From contig JBCCIF010000045.1 of assembly GCA_039028335.1 (NCBI GenBank), positions 1 through 25,954 of the forward strand: a stretch of 25,954 bases of DNA, in the 5' to 3' direction. A program made the translations under genes and the position numbers. The notes beneath the pieces are model-generated. The model saw nothing but the letters and a program-made list of their open reading frames with translations, had not been told where the DNA came from and did not search any database. The stretch comes from JABDKJ01 sp039028335 (GTDB taxonomy: Bacteria; Bacteroidota; Bacteroidia; Flavobacteriales_D; JABDKJ01). Positions 17,624 to 22,813 of this stretch are shown here, piece by piece. Numbering within the stretch: position 1 is the first letter of the stretch; the number at the start of each line of letters is the position of its first letter.

Positions 17624-18211
17624 ATGCAATGTTCTGGTTTATCTGATCAGATTCTGATCAAAAAGTACATCAACGGAAACGAAAAAGCATTTGAGCAATT
17701 ATTAAATCGCCATCGAAATAAGGTGTATACACACGTTTATTTGATGGTAAGAGATAATGATCTAGCCGATGACATCTTTCAAGATGCATTTATTAAGGTC
17801 ATCAATACGCTCAAGTCGGGGAAATACAATGAAGAGGGGAAATTTCTTCCATGGGTAATTCGGATTGCTCATAATTTAGTTATTGATCATTTCAGAAAAT
17901 CAAAGAAGATGCCTAAGGTAAGGGAGGATGAAGAGTACAGCCCCTTTGCGACAATTGAGAATGAAGATCAAAATGTGCAGGAAGAAATGATCACAGATCA
18001 GATTCATTCAGATCTTAAGCATTTAGTTGAAATGTTGCCGGATGAACAAAAAGAAATTATCATGTTAAGGCATTATATGGGTATGAGTTTTAAGGACATT
18101 GCAGAACGCACAAATGTGAGCATCAATACCGCTCTTGGCCGTATGCGCTATGCTTTAATAAATCTTCGAAAAATGGTCGAAGAAAAAGAAATCATTCTTA
18201 CCCAATCCTGA
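17624..18211 (+). CDS. ECF-type RNA polymerase sigma factor
   Basis: A 195-residue sigma-70 family protein with only regions 2 and 4. Region 2 spans about 25-95, with LADDIFQDAFIKVINTL and FLPWVIRIAHNLVIDHFRK recognisable as 2.1-2.4. Region 4 spans about 130-185, with LPDEQKEIIMLRHYMGMSFK and a helix-turn-helix ADIAERTNVS-like stretch ending INTALGRMRYALINL. It starts MQCSGLSDQILIKKYINGNEKAF. No anti-sigma gene is adjacent, which is unusual for ECF factors; the downstream neighbour is convergent. A strong SD site and a long leader precede it, and an inverted repeat, tandem 10-mers and a terminator follow. Regulon unknown. Confidence 0.93.
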   Translation: MQCSGLSDQILIKKYINGNEKAFEQLLNRHRNKVYTHVYLMVRDNDLADDIFQDAFIKVINTLKSGKYNEEGKFLPWVIRIAHNLVIDHFRKSKKMPKVREDEEYSPFATIENEDQNVQEEMITDQIHSDLKHLVEMLPDEQKEIIMLRHYMGMSFKDIAERTNVSINTALGRMRYALINLRKMVEEKEIILTQS

Positions 18212-18231
18212 TTCAATCTAGCGATTGAATC
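18210..18231. repeat. Perfect inverted repeat overlapping the ECF sigma stop codon
   Basis: GATTCAATC (18210-18218) and GATTGAATC (18223-18231) form a 9-bp stem with a 4-nt loop. The left arm begins inside the TGA stop. It lacks a T-run, so it is not a terminator by itself. Confidence 0.6.
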
Positions 18232-18239
18232 GCAATAAT

Positions 18240-18259
18240 TTGGTTAGTTTTGGTTAGTT
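18240..18259 (+). repeat. Tandem 10-bp direct repeat
   Basis: TTGGTTAGTT occurs twice in immediate succession between the inverted repeat and the terminator of the ECF sigma gene. It may be a protein or sRNA site, or a simple duplication. Confidence 0.6.
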
Positions 18260-18266
18260 CGGAAGG

Positions 18267-18294
18267 AGGCCGTCTGTAAAGGACGGCCTTTTTT
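18267..18294 (+). terminator. Intrinsic terminator of the ECF sigma gene
   Basis: AGGCCGTC and GACGGCCT form an 8-bp stem with a 7-nt loop, followed by six T (18289-18294). Confidence 0.9.
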
Positions 18295-18296
18295 GT

Positions 18297-18313
18297 TTAT
18301 TGCTGTGCAATAA
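18297..18313. repeat. Short palindrome after the ECF terminator
   Basis: TTATTGC-TGT-GCAATAA is a perfect 7-bp dyad. It shares the TATTGC/GCAATA arms with the dyad upstream of rtcB (25632-25652), although spacers differ. The surrounding gap (18314-18433) holds nothing else recognisable. Confidence 0.3.
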
Positions 18314-18433
18314 TCAAAATGTCAATTTAAATAGGAAACAAAAAATGAGAATGTTTGCACTTCTCTAGACCCCATGCTGTGATAGAATTTGATTGAACGA
18401 TATTCAGATTTATTGACTCAAGAACCTAAGGCC

Positions 18434-19438
18434 TTAAGAATCCATACTCACAACAGATTGAACCCTTGGTTTGTAGTTGGCAGCCACCTCAGCCATCTCT
18501 TGAATATGCTCTGGAGTAGTACCGCAACAACCGCCAAGAATGTTGACCAAACCATCTTTTAGGTATTCTTCGACCTGATTGCGCATGTCTTCAGGGCTTT
18601 GATCGTATTCGCCCATTTCATTCGGTAGGCCGGCATTGGGGTAAGCCGAAACATAGAAATCAGATTTTCTGGCTAAGACTTTTATGTAGGGCGTTAATTG
18701 ATCAGCTCCCAAAGCACAATTGAATCCAATGCTCAAGAGGTCAAGATGAGACAAAGAAATTAAAAAGGCCTCAGCAGTTTGACCGCTCAATGTCCGCCCG
18801 CTGGCATCCGTTATTGTTCCTGAAGCCATCAAAGGCAGTTCAATATTTTTCTCTCTGAATACTTGCTTTATGGCAAAGAAGGCGGCCTTTGCATTAAGCG
18901 TGTCGAAAATTGTTTCAACCAATAAGAGGTCGGCACCTCCATCAATTAATCCTCTTGTTTGTTCAGCATAGGCTTCGACCAATTCATTAAAAGTAATTGC
19001 TCGATAGCCGGGGTCATTGACATCAGGTGATAATGAAGCCGTTTTGTTTGTGGGGCCCAATGCGCCAGCAACCCATCTGGGTTTTTCAGGACTGGATTTT
19101 TTTTCAGCCGCTCTTTTTGCGATTTCTGCCGCTTTTTTGTTGAGCTCGTATACGATTTCTTCCATCGCGTAATCTGCCTGAGCTACGCTAGTTCCACTGA
19201 AGGTATTCGTCTCAATAATATCTGCACCCGCTTCCAAAAATTTTAGATGAATTTCTTCAATGATCTCCGGTTTGGTAATGCATAAAATGTCATTGTTCCC
19301 TTTAAGCGGATGGCTATGATCTTGAAATCGATCTCCACGGAAGTCTTCTTCACTCAAAGAATGTTCTTGAATCATAGTGCCCATCGCACCATCCAAAATG
19401 AGAATGCGTTTTTCTAATGCTTCTTTAATAGTGTTCAT
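18434..19438 (-). CDS. Homocysteine S-methyltransferase domain protein (N-terminal part of split MetH)
   Basis: Transfers a methyl group to homocysteine in methionine synthesis. The 334 residues match only the first module of cobalamin-dependent MetH: RILILDGAMGTMIQ (11-24), GADIIETNTFSGT (71-83) and the zinc ligands Cys241 (GFNCALG), Cys304 and Cys305 (GGCCGTTPEH). The folate, cobalamin and reactivation modules are absent. Many Bacteroidota split MetH into two adjacent genes, this one and a second of about 890 residues. Here the next gene downstream is the convergent ECF sigma factor, so the partner must lie elsewhere or be missing. The ATG start overlaps the 3' end of the small CxxC membrane protein gene by 14 nt, suggesting co-transcription and translational coupling. 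Confidence 0.9.
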   Translation of the reverse strand: MNTIKEALEKRILILDGAMGTMIQEHSLSEEDFRGDRFQDHSHPLKGNNDILCITKPEIIEEIHLKFLEAGADIIETNTFSGTSVAQADYAMEEIVYELNKKAAEIAKRAAEKKSSPEKPRWVAGALGPTNKTASLSPDVNDPGYRAITFNELVEAYAEQTRGLIDGGADLLLVETIFDTLNAKAAFFAIKQVFREKNIELPLMASGTITDASGRTLSGQTAEAFLISLSHLDLLSIGFNCALGADQLTPYIKVLARKSDFYVSAYPNAGLPNEMGEYDQSPEDMRNQVEEYLKDGLVNILGGCCGTTPEHIQEMAEVAANYKPRVQSVVSMDS

Positions 19439-19667
19439 TGCGTTCTGCTTGTCGTACTTTGTACATATTGTAAAATATGATCCCTAATAATACGTAGGGA
19501 ATAACCATCAGGATATAAATTCCTTTGTTTATTCCTTGACCCATAATTACTTTATTGTCAGTATCCATCCCCGATTCGACAACCGCCTTGCACATTGCAC
19601 ATTGGGCATCAATATCGAGTGATGTAAGCATAAAAACGAATAGTATAATAAAGACTTTGAATCTCAT
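19425..19667 (-). CDS. Small membrane protein with signal peptide and CxxC motif
   Basis: An 80-residue protein. It begins with a signal-peptide-like stretch (RFKVFIILFVFMLTSLDIDAQ), then CAMCKAVVESG, then a transmembrane helix (GIYILMVIPYVLLGIIFYNMY) and a short basic tail. The layout signal-CAMC-helix recurs in Bacteroidota hypothetical proteins as I remember them. The CxxC pair could bind metal or form a disulfide in the periplasm. The residue before the first Cys is Gln, so it is not a good lipobox. It overlaps the start of the homocysteine methyltransferase gene by 14 nt and probably heads a two-gene operon. Function unknown. Confidence 0.75.
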   Translation of the reverse strand: MRFKVFIILFVFMLTSLDIDAQCAMCKAVVESGMDTDNKVIMGQGINKGIYILMVIPYVLLGIIFYNMYKVRQAERNEHY

Positions 19668-19722
19668 ATTAATGGAACAAAAATAGGGCTTTTAAGTTTG
19701 ATAAAAGTGCATTAATTTGACT

Positions 19723-19752
19723 AAAAAAGCGAGATCAAAACTGATCTCGCTT
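19723..19752 (-). terminator. Intrinsic terminator of the slipin gene
   Basis: On the minus strand AAGCGAGATCA and TGATCTCGCTT form an 11-bp perfect stem with a 4-nt loop followed by a T-run (19723-19728 as A on the plus strand). It begins 7 nt after the slipin stop codon. Confidence 0.9.
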
Positions 19753-19759
19753 CGCAATC

Positions 19760-20860
19760 TTAAGGAGGCGTGCTTAACATGCCTTTCAATTGACCGAAAA
19801 GGCTGCCTTTGCCATCTACAGTGATTTCACCCACCTTGTCGGCCACTTTTTCAACGAATTCCATTTCCTTTAATTTATAGAGCATTTTATTCGTCTCCAT
19901 CAATTTAGCTGTGTTCAACATACTTCTAGTCGAAGCAGTTTCTTCTCTTCTCATGATCATGCTTGCTGCCGCCTTTTTCTCAGCAACCAATACTTGATTC
20001 ATGATGTCTTTAATATCTCCTGGTAAAATGATATCCTTAATACCACAGGAGATTAAATCAATGCCTAATTCAATACATTGTCTTTTGCATTCTGATTTGA
20101 CAAAATTGCCTGCCTCTGATTTAAGAGCGAGAATTTCATCAAAAGACAACTGACCTACATAGGCTCTCAAGGCCATTTGCAAAATGGTGTAGAGTTGCTT
20201 TCTGAAATCTATGTTTTTCAATAAGGCAACAACAGGGTCATTGACTTTAAACGTACATTCAAAGTTGATTCTCAAGTTTGCTTTATCTTTTGTTAAGATT
20301 TCTTGACCGCTTAACTCCATGTTTTGCTGTCTCAAATCAACTACTTCGATTTGCACATTCGCCAATTGTTTGAAGAAGTAATATGAGCCGGCTTTTAAAA
20401 CTTCGACTAATTCACCATCTTTGGTTACTAAAGCCATCTCGAAGTTTCTGACTTCCGCTTTTTTGACAATATTTTGATAGCACAAATACTCCAAAACTTT
20501 CTTTGATAATTCTTCTTCTACCTTCAATTTATTCATGTCCAAAATTTTGAATGTATATAAAGAATGATCCTTCCAATAAGCATATGTGCCCTCGGTGAGA
20601 ACAGACTGAAATACGTTGTTTTTAAACAACAATGCAATCTGTTCATCTGACACTTCAACGATATACAATTGCTCATAAAGTTCTTGATTCTTTAAGAGTA
20701 AGGAAATATCTATTGGAGCCTCAAAGCGCTCTAAAGCACTATAAATCTTGACTCTTTTGTTTCCTTTGATCCAATACGTGCCGCTGTTCAATACTTTGAT
20801 GAGATCTTGACCTTTAAATAAGAGGCCTTTTTCATACGTTTTAACTTTTACTCTAAACAT
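19760..20860 (-). CDS. Slipin/SPFH (band 7) domain protein
   Basis: A 366-residue protein of the SPFH superfamily, membrane-associated scaffold proteins related to stomatin. Residues about 140-300 carry the SPFH core, with ALVTKDGELVEVLKAGSYYF, a YTILQMALRAYVGQLSFDEI segment and ELGIDLISCGIKDIILPGDI. After it comes the helix VLVAEKKAAASMIMRREETA typical of slipins. The first 110 residues contain two related repeats (GLLFKGQDLIKVLNSGTYWI; ALLFKNNVFQSVLTEGTYAYW). There is no obvious membrane helix at the N-terminus, unlike stomatins, so it may be soluble or peripheral. ATG at 20860. It is preceded by a 220-bp inverted-repeat element and the tRNA array on the same strand, and has its own terminator. 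Confidence 0.88.
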   Translation of the reverse strand: MFRVKVKTYEKGLLFKGQDLIKVLNSGTYWIKGNKRVKIYSALERFEAPIDISLLLKNQELYEQLYIVEVSDEQIALLFKNNVFQSVLTEGTYAYWKDHSLYTFKILDMNKLKVEEELSKKVLEYLCYQNIVKKAEVRNFEMALVTKDGELVEVLKAGSYYFFKQLANVQIEVVDLRQQNMELSGQEILTKDKANLRINFECTFKVNDPVVALLKNIDFRKQLYTILQMALRAYVGQLSFDEILALKSEAGNFVKSECKRQCIELGIDLISCGIKDIILPGDIKDIMNQVLVAEKKAAASMIMRREETASTRSMLNTAKLMETNKMLYKLKEMEFVEKVADKVGEITVDGKGSLFGQLKGMLSTPP

Positions 20861-20895
20861 GATATATCGATTTAATTATTCATACAAAAACAAAA

Positions 20896-21119
20896 AGAAA
20901 ATCTCCGGATCTTTCCGACTGGAATCTGCGGAGCAGACTCGAAAATGGATAGTTTTTAAAGCAATTTGAGATGAAGGAAGGGAAAGAGATCCTGACAGTC
21001 GTTTCGTCTGAGAGAAATGAAAATCATTCAAAATTTCTGTTCCTAAAGCTCTGGCATCATCCAGTTTTTTCTCGGATCACATTTAGTGATTCTCGAAAAG
21101 GAAAGATCCAGGATTTTCT
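20896..21119. mobile_element. MITE-like element with about 20-bp terminal inverted repeats
   Basis: The ends 20896-20916 and 21100-21119 are imperfect inverted repeats of each other, differing by one indel and one substitution; the inner 10-mers GGATCTTTCC and GGAAAGATCC are exact. The 224-bp unit has no complete gene and no clear target-site duplication. It fills the gap between the tRNA array and slipin. Only one copy is in the window, so mobility is unproven; it could also be one long RNA hairpin base. Confidence 0.4.
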
Positions 21120-21138
21120 AGAATATAAAGGGAGGTGT

Positions 21139-21150
21139 AACTGAGCTACC
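21139..21150 (-). pseudogene. tRNA D-arm remnant
   Basis: Minus strand GGTAGCTCAGTT is the common 5' segment of a bacterial tRNA D-arm, but nothing tRNA-like follows. Probably a relic at the 3' edge of the array. Confidence 0.35.
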
Positions 21151-21154
21151 TTAC

Positions 21155-21264
21155 CTCAAAGGGGTGGATTCGAACCACCGACCCACGTGTTTTAACACGT
21201 TGCTCTATCCGCTTATGTTGCTAGATTAACTGTCTAGTGCGTTTTCCAATTACGCCACAGGTGC
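21155..21264 (-). pseudogene. Chimeric tRNA: Asn-like 5' half fused to the 3' half of another tRNA
   Basis: Read on the minus strand. The 5' part has acceptor strand GCACCTG, a D-arm with stem GCG/CGC, and an anticodon arm CTAGA-CAGTTAA-TCTAG. That gives anticodon GUU (Asn), but invariant U33 is replaced by A. Instead of a T-arm, the sequence continues into a second D-arm end (GATAGAGCA). A second anticodon arm ACGTG-TTAAAA-CACGT follows, with a six-base loop, then a perfect T-arm GGTGG-TTCGAAT-CCACC. The 3' acceptor strand does not pair with GCACCTG. It looks like two tRNAs joined by deletion or recombination. Confidence 0.55.
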
Positions 21265-21266
21265 AT

Positions 21267-21345
21267 TATACCTGACGGGACTCGAACCCGCATAACATGG
21301 GGATTTAGGTTCAGTAAATCCTGGTGCTGGCTTTCGCATAAATAC
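21267..21345 (-). pseudogene. Degenerate tRNA-Phe-like gene (GAA)
   Basis: Anticodon loop CTGAACC sits on an extended 7-bp stem (GGATTTA/TAAATCC), giving anticodon GAA. The T-arm GCGGG-TTCGAGT-CCCGT is good. The acceptor GTATTTA/CAGGTAT needs three G-U pairs and has one mismatch. The D-arm has lost the conserved GG, and the variable loop is about 11 nt. Probably non-canonical or decayed. Confidence 0.5.
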
Positions 21346-21543
21346 AATCCTGAAATGCCTTTCGGCATCCAATTGCAACATGATGTTGAAATACATCAAA
21401 CACCTCAACCAGTTTTTTCAATTTTTTAAAAGAACGTTTTCATTTTCTTAATAGAACCCCAGCACCAATTGCGCTGGGGTGTCAATGAACAAGACAAATA
21501 TTTACAATTAACTACGCAATCTATTTGCGTACTAAAAATTTTG
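21346..21543 (-). other. Structured spacer inside the tRNA array
   Basis: A 198-nt stretch without a tRNA but with four clean hairpins: ACCCCAGC/GCTGGGGT (21456-21480), TACGCAA/TTGCGTA (21513-21531), ATGCC-GAAA-GGCAT on the minus strand (21355-21368), and a TGATGT/ACATCA dyad between them. None has a proper T-run, so they are not standard terminators. May be processing signals, an unknown RNA, or worn-out tRNAs. Confidence 0.4.
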
Positions 21544-21615
21544 TAGGAATAGCAAGATTCGAACTCGCATCTTCGGGGCCGTAGCCCAACGTTTTATCCT
21601 TTAAACTATATTCCT
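21544..21615 (-). tRNA. tRNA-Arg (anticodon ACG)
   Basis: Full 72-nt cloverleaf: acceptor AGGAATA/TATTCCT, D-stem GTTT/AAAC, anticodon arm TTGGG-CTACGGC-CCCGA, T-arm GCGAG-TTCGAAT-CTTGC, discriminator A. Base 37 is G. A34 would be edited to inosine. No CCA is encoded. Confidence 0.85.
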
Positions 21616-21623
21616 ATTTTCTG

Positions 21624-21696
21624 CGGAACAGAAAGGACTCGAACCTCTATCTCCTCATTTTCAGTGAGGCGTATTGACCATCTCTACTACTATTCC
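21624..21696 (-). tRNA. tRNA-Phe (anticodon GAA)
   Basis: Acceptor GGAATAG/CTGTTCC (one G-U), anticodon arm CCTCA-CTGAAAA-TGAGG, T-arm AGAGG-TTCGAGT-CCTTT. The discriminator reads G, whereas A73 is the usual Phe identity base, so charging may be weak. Only 2 nt separate it from the CCA of the preceding tRNA-His. Confidence 0.85.
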
Positions 21697-21698
21697 AA

Positions 21699-21773
21699 TG
21701 GGGTGTCTTCGAGGCTCGAACTCTGTTCTCTTCAGTCACAATGAAGCGTTTTACCACATAAACTAAAGACACC
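21699..21773 (-). tRNA. tRNA-His (anticodon GUG), CCA encoded
   Basis: Shows the His hallmarks G-1 and C73. Acceptor GTGTCTT/AAGACAC, D-stem GTTT/AAAC, anticodon arm CTTCA-TTGTGAC-TGAAG. The T-stem is damaged: three good pairs, one A-G mismatch and one deleted base. It is the only unit with an encoded CCA. Confidence 0.8.
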
Positions 21774-21779
21774 ATATGT

Positions 21780-21852
21780 ACCCCGCCCAAGATTCGAACT
21801 TGGACCGTAAGGATTTTAAATCCTATGCCTCTGCCAATTGGGCTAGCGGGGC
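21780..21852 (-). tRNA. Class I tRNA with Leu anticodon UAA
   Basis: Acceptor GCCCCGC/GCGGGGT (G1-U72), D-arm TAGCCCAATTGGCAGAGGC, anticodon loop TTTAAAA on a stem with a T27-T43 mismatch, T-arm CCAAG-TTCGAAT-CTTGG. The variable loop is only 5 nt (ACGGT), while bacterial tRNA-Leu is class II with a long variable arm. The body is therefore not Leu-like; charging specificity is open. Similar forms exist in phage and plasmid tRNA arrays as far as I recall. Confidence 0.75.
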
Positions 21853-21859
21853 ATTCTTG

Positions 21860-21931
21860 TACTACGTAAGGGAATCGAACCCTTGTCTATCGGGGGAAAG
21901 CCGATTGCACTCACCACTATGCTAACGGAGC
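21860..21931 (-). tRNA. tRNA-Glu (anticodon UUC), with acceptor mismatch
   Basis: Anticodon arm ATCGG-CTTTCCC-CCGAT gives UUC; base 37 is C instead of the usual A. T-arm AAGGG-TTCGATT-CCCTT is intact. Acceptor GCTCCGT/ACGTAGT has a C4-T69 mismatch and a G1-U72 wobble. Functional status uncertain. Confidence 0.75.
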
Positions 21932-21936
21932 ATGTG

Positions 21937-22020
21937 TACAGAAGGAGAGGGTCGAACTCTCAATCCCTTTCGGAAACCAGATTCTAAATCTGGCGCGTTT
22001 ACCGTTTTCGCCACTTCTGC
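21937..22020 (-). tRNA. tRNA-Leu (anticodon UAG)
   Basis: Class II tRNA with D-stem GCG/CGC, anticodon arm CCAGA-TTTAGAA-TCTGG, long variable arm TTTCCGAAAGGGATT and T-arm GAGAG-TTCGACC-CTCTC. Acceptor GCAGAAG/CTTCTGT ends in a G1-U72 wobble. Otherwise Leu-like. Confidence 0.85.
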
Positions 22021-22027
22021 ATTTGTC

Positions 22028-22116
22028 ACTCTGCCAGGAATCCCTGCTTGCTGGCAGGCAAGGAACCTCAAATGCAAGAGTCAAATTCTTGCGTGTTGTC
22101 ATTGCACTACAGAGCT
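22028..22116 (-). pseudogene. tRNA-Gln-like gene (UUG) interrupted by a palindrome
   Basis: Anticodon arm CAAGA-ATTTGAC-TCTTG gives UUG. The D-stem GTG/CAC is present but the D-loop lacks GG. After a weak T-arm (AGG-TTCCTTG-CCT) about 20 extra bases form a perfect CTGCCAG/CTGGCAG hairpin before the 3' acceptor strand CAGAG. Removing the extra bases would restore a near-normal length and a pairing with CTCTG at the 5' end. Confidence 0.5.
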
Positions 22117-22121
22117 CTATG

Positions 22122-22193
22122 TCTGAGAGATAGGGTTCGAACCTATGACCTCCCGCGTCCAAGGCGGGTAAACAACCACCGTTATCCTCTCAG
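22122..22193 (-). tRNA. tRNA-Pro (anticodon UGG)
   Basis: Acceptor CTGAGAG/CTCTCAG with the Pro-type C1-G72 pair and A73. Anticodon arm CCCGC-CTTGGAC-GCGGG, T-arm ATAGG-TTCGAAC-CCTAT. Base 8 is G instead of U and the D-stem is a weak three A-T pairs. Confidence 0.85.
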
Positions 22194-22198
22194 TTGTA

Positions 22199-22256
22199 GG
22201 TGCTTTTCCAATTCTAACCTTGAGAGACAGTCGAAGGCTTGAAATGATAAAGCACC
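22199..22256 (-). ncRNA. tRNA-sized hairpin element between tRNA-Tyr and tRNA-Pro
   Basis: AGGTGCTTT and AAAGCACCT form a 9-bp terminal stem around an inner stem (AGCCTT/AAGGTT) with a 12-nt loop. The 3' end continues ACAA exactly as after tRNA-Arg, so it imitates a tRNA acceptor, but D- and T-arms are absent. The 9-mers also occur in the terminator at 22615-22645. Confidence 0.4.
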
Positions 22257-22259
22257 TTG

Positions 22260-22342
22260 TGGAAGTGGTAGGACTTGAACCTACATGCTCCGAAGAGACC
22301 CGATTTACAGTCGGGCGAGCCAACCAATTGCTCAACACTTCC
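22260..22342 (-). tRNA. tRNA-Tyr (anticodon GUA)
   Basis: Class II cloverleaf with all arms intact: acceptor GGAAGTG/CACTTCC, D-stem GAGC/GCTC, anticodon arm CCCGA-CTGTAAA-TCGGG, long variable arm, T-arm GTAGG-TTCAAGT-CCTAC, A73. Fully canonical. Confidence 0.95.
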
Positions 22343-22348
22343 AAAAAG

Positions 22349-22420
22349 AGACAAGAATGAGAGTCGAACCCATAATCTCGGTTTTGCAGACCGATGCCTT
22401 AACCATTTGGCTATCTTGTC
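22349..22420 (-). tRNA. tRNA-Cys (anticodon GCA)
   Basis: Acceptor GACAAGA/TCTTGTC, D-stem GCC/GGC, anticodon arm TCGGT-CTGCAAA-ACCGA, T-arm ATGGG-TTCGACT-CTCAT. U73, the Cys identity base, is present. Canonical. Confidence 0.95.
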
Positions 22421-22425
22421 TTTTG

Positions 22426-22512
22426 CGGAGAATGAAGGAATCGAACCTTCACCGCGTTTCCACGGTTCCACTTAGCAGGTGGATGCAACGAACCAATATT
22501 TACCTATTCTCC
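22426..22512 (-). tRNA. tRNA-Ser (anticodon GCU)
   Basis: Class II: acceptor GGAGAAT/ATTCTCC, G73, anticodon arm TCCAC-CTGCTAA-GTGGA, 6-bp variable stem, T-arm GAAGG-TTCGATT-CCTTC. The D-arm is weak and base 8 is A instead of U. Confidence 0.88.
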
Positions 22513-22517
22513 ATTTG

Positions 22518-22604
22518 CGGAAAGAGTGGGAGTCGAACCCACACGAGTCATTAACTCCGAACGGTTTTCAAGACCGTGGCCACCGCCTATTGGCTTGTCT
22601 TTCC
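22518..22604 (-). tRNA. tRNA-Ser (anticodon UGA)
   Basis: First unit of the array. Class II: acceptor GGAAAGA/TCTTTCC, G73, D-stem GCC/GGC, anticodon arm ACGGT-CTTGAAA-ACCGT, variable stem GAGT/ACTC, T-arm GTGGG-TTCGACT-CCCAC. Base 8 is C instead of U. Its 5' end is 10 nt after a terminator T-run. Confidence 0.92.
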
Positions 22605-22614
22605 ACTGGTACAC

Positions 22615-22645
22615 AAAAAAAAAGCACCTCACAAGGAGGTGCTTT
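22615..22645 (-). terminator. Intrinsic terminator or attenuator directly upstream of the tRNA array
   Basis: On the minus strand AAAGCACCTC and GAGGTGCTTT form a 10-bp perfect stem with a 5-nt loop, followed by nine T. The first tRNA begins 10 nt later, leaving no room for a promoter in between. Confidence 0.85.
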
Positions 22646-22668
22646 CAATCTTTTATTTTTTAATTCAT

Positions 22669-22797
22669 TTAAGACAATAGCTTCTCCTTTTTGACCAAGA
22701 GTAATTCTGAATACAGAAATTCCATCGGCCGAACGATTTGAACTAAACACGCCCAACTCGCGCTATTATTTATGCTATGTCTTTTTAAATTTTTCAT
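22669..22797 (-). CDS. Possible 42-residue leader ORF of the tRNA array
   Basis: An ATG-started ORF whose product begins MKNLKRHSINNSASW and ends LVKKEKLLS. It is rich in Leu and Ser codons. It starts a few bases after a promoter-like element and stops 23 nt before the terminator hairpin, the layout of a leader-peptide attenuator. No homologue is known to me, and another frame of the same DNA is also open, so coding is uncertain. Confidence 0.3.
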   Translation of the reverse strand: MKNLKRHSINNSASWACLVQIVRPMEFLYSELLLVKKEKLLS

Positions 22798-22813
22798 TTC
22801 GTTTATCTGGGTG

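Noticed and set aside
21917..22756. Several open frames of 60-90 codons on both strands across the tRNA array
   Set aside because: They coincide with tRNA cloverleafs and their frames follow from tRNA sequence; none has a recognisable domain.
22568..22756. Minus-strand ORF of 62 codons overlapping the array leader
   Set aside because: Starts with TTG, runs through the terminator and into tRNA-Ser; a shadow frame is more likely.
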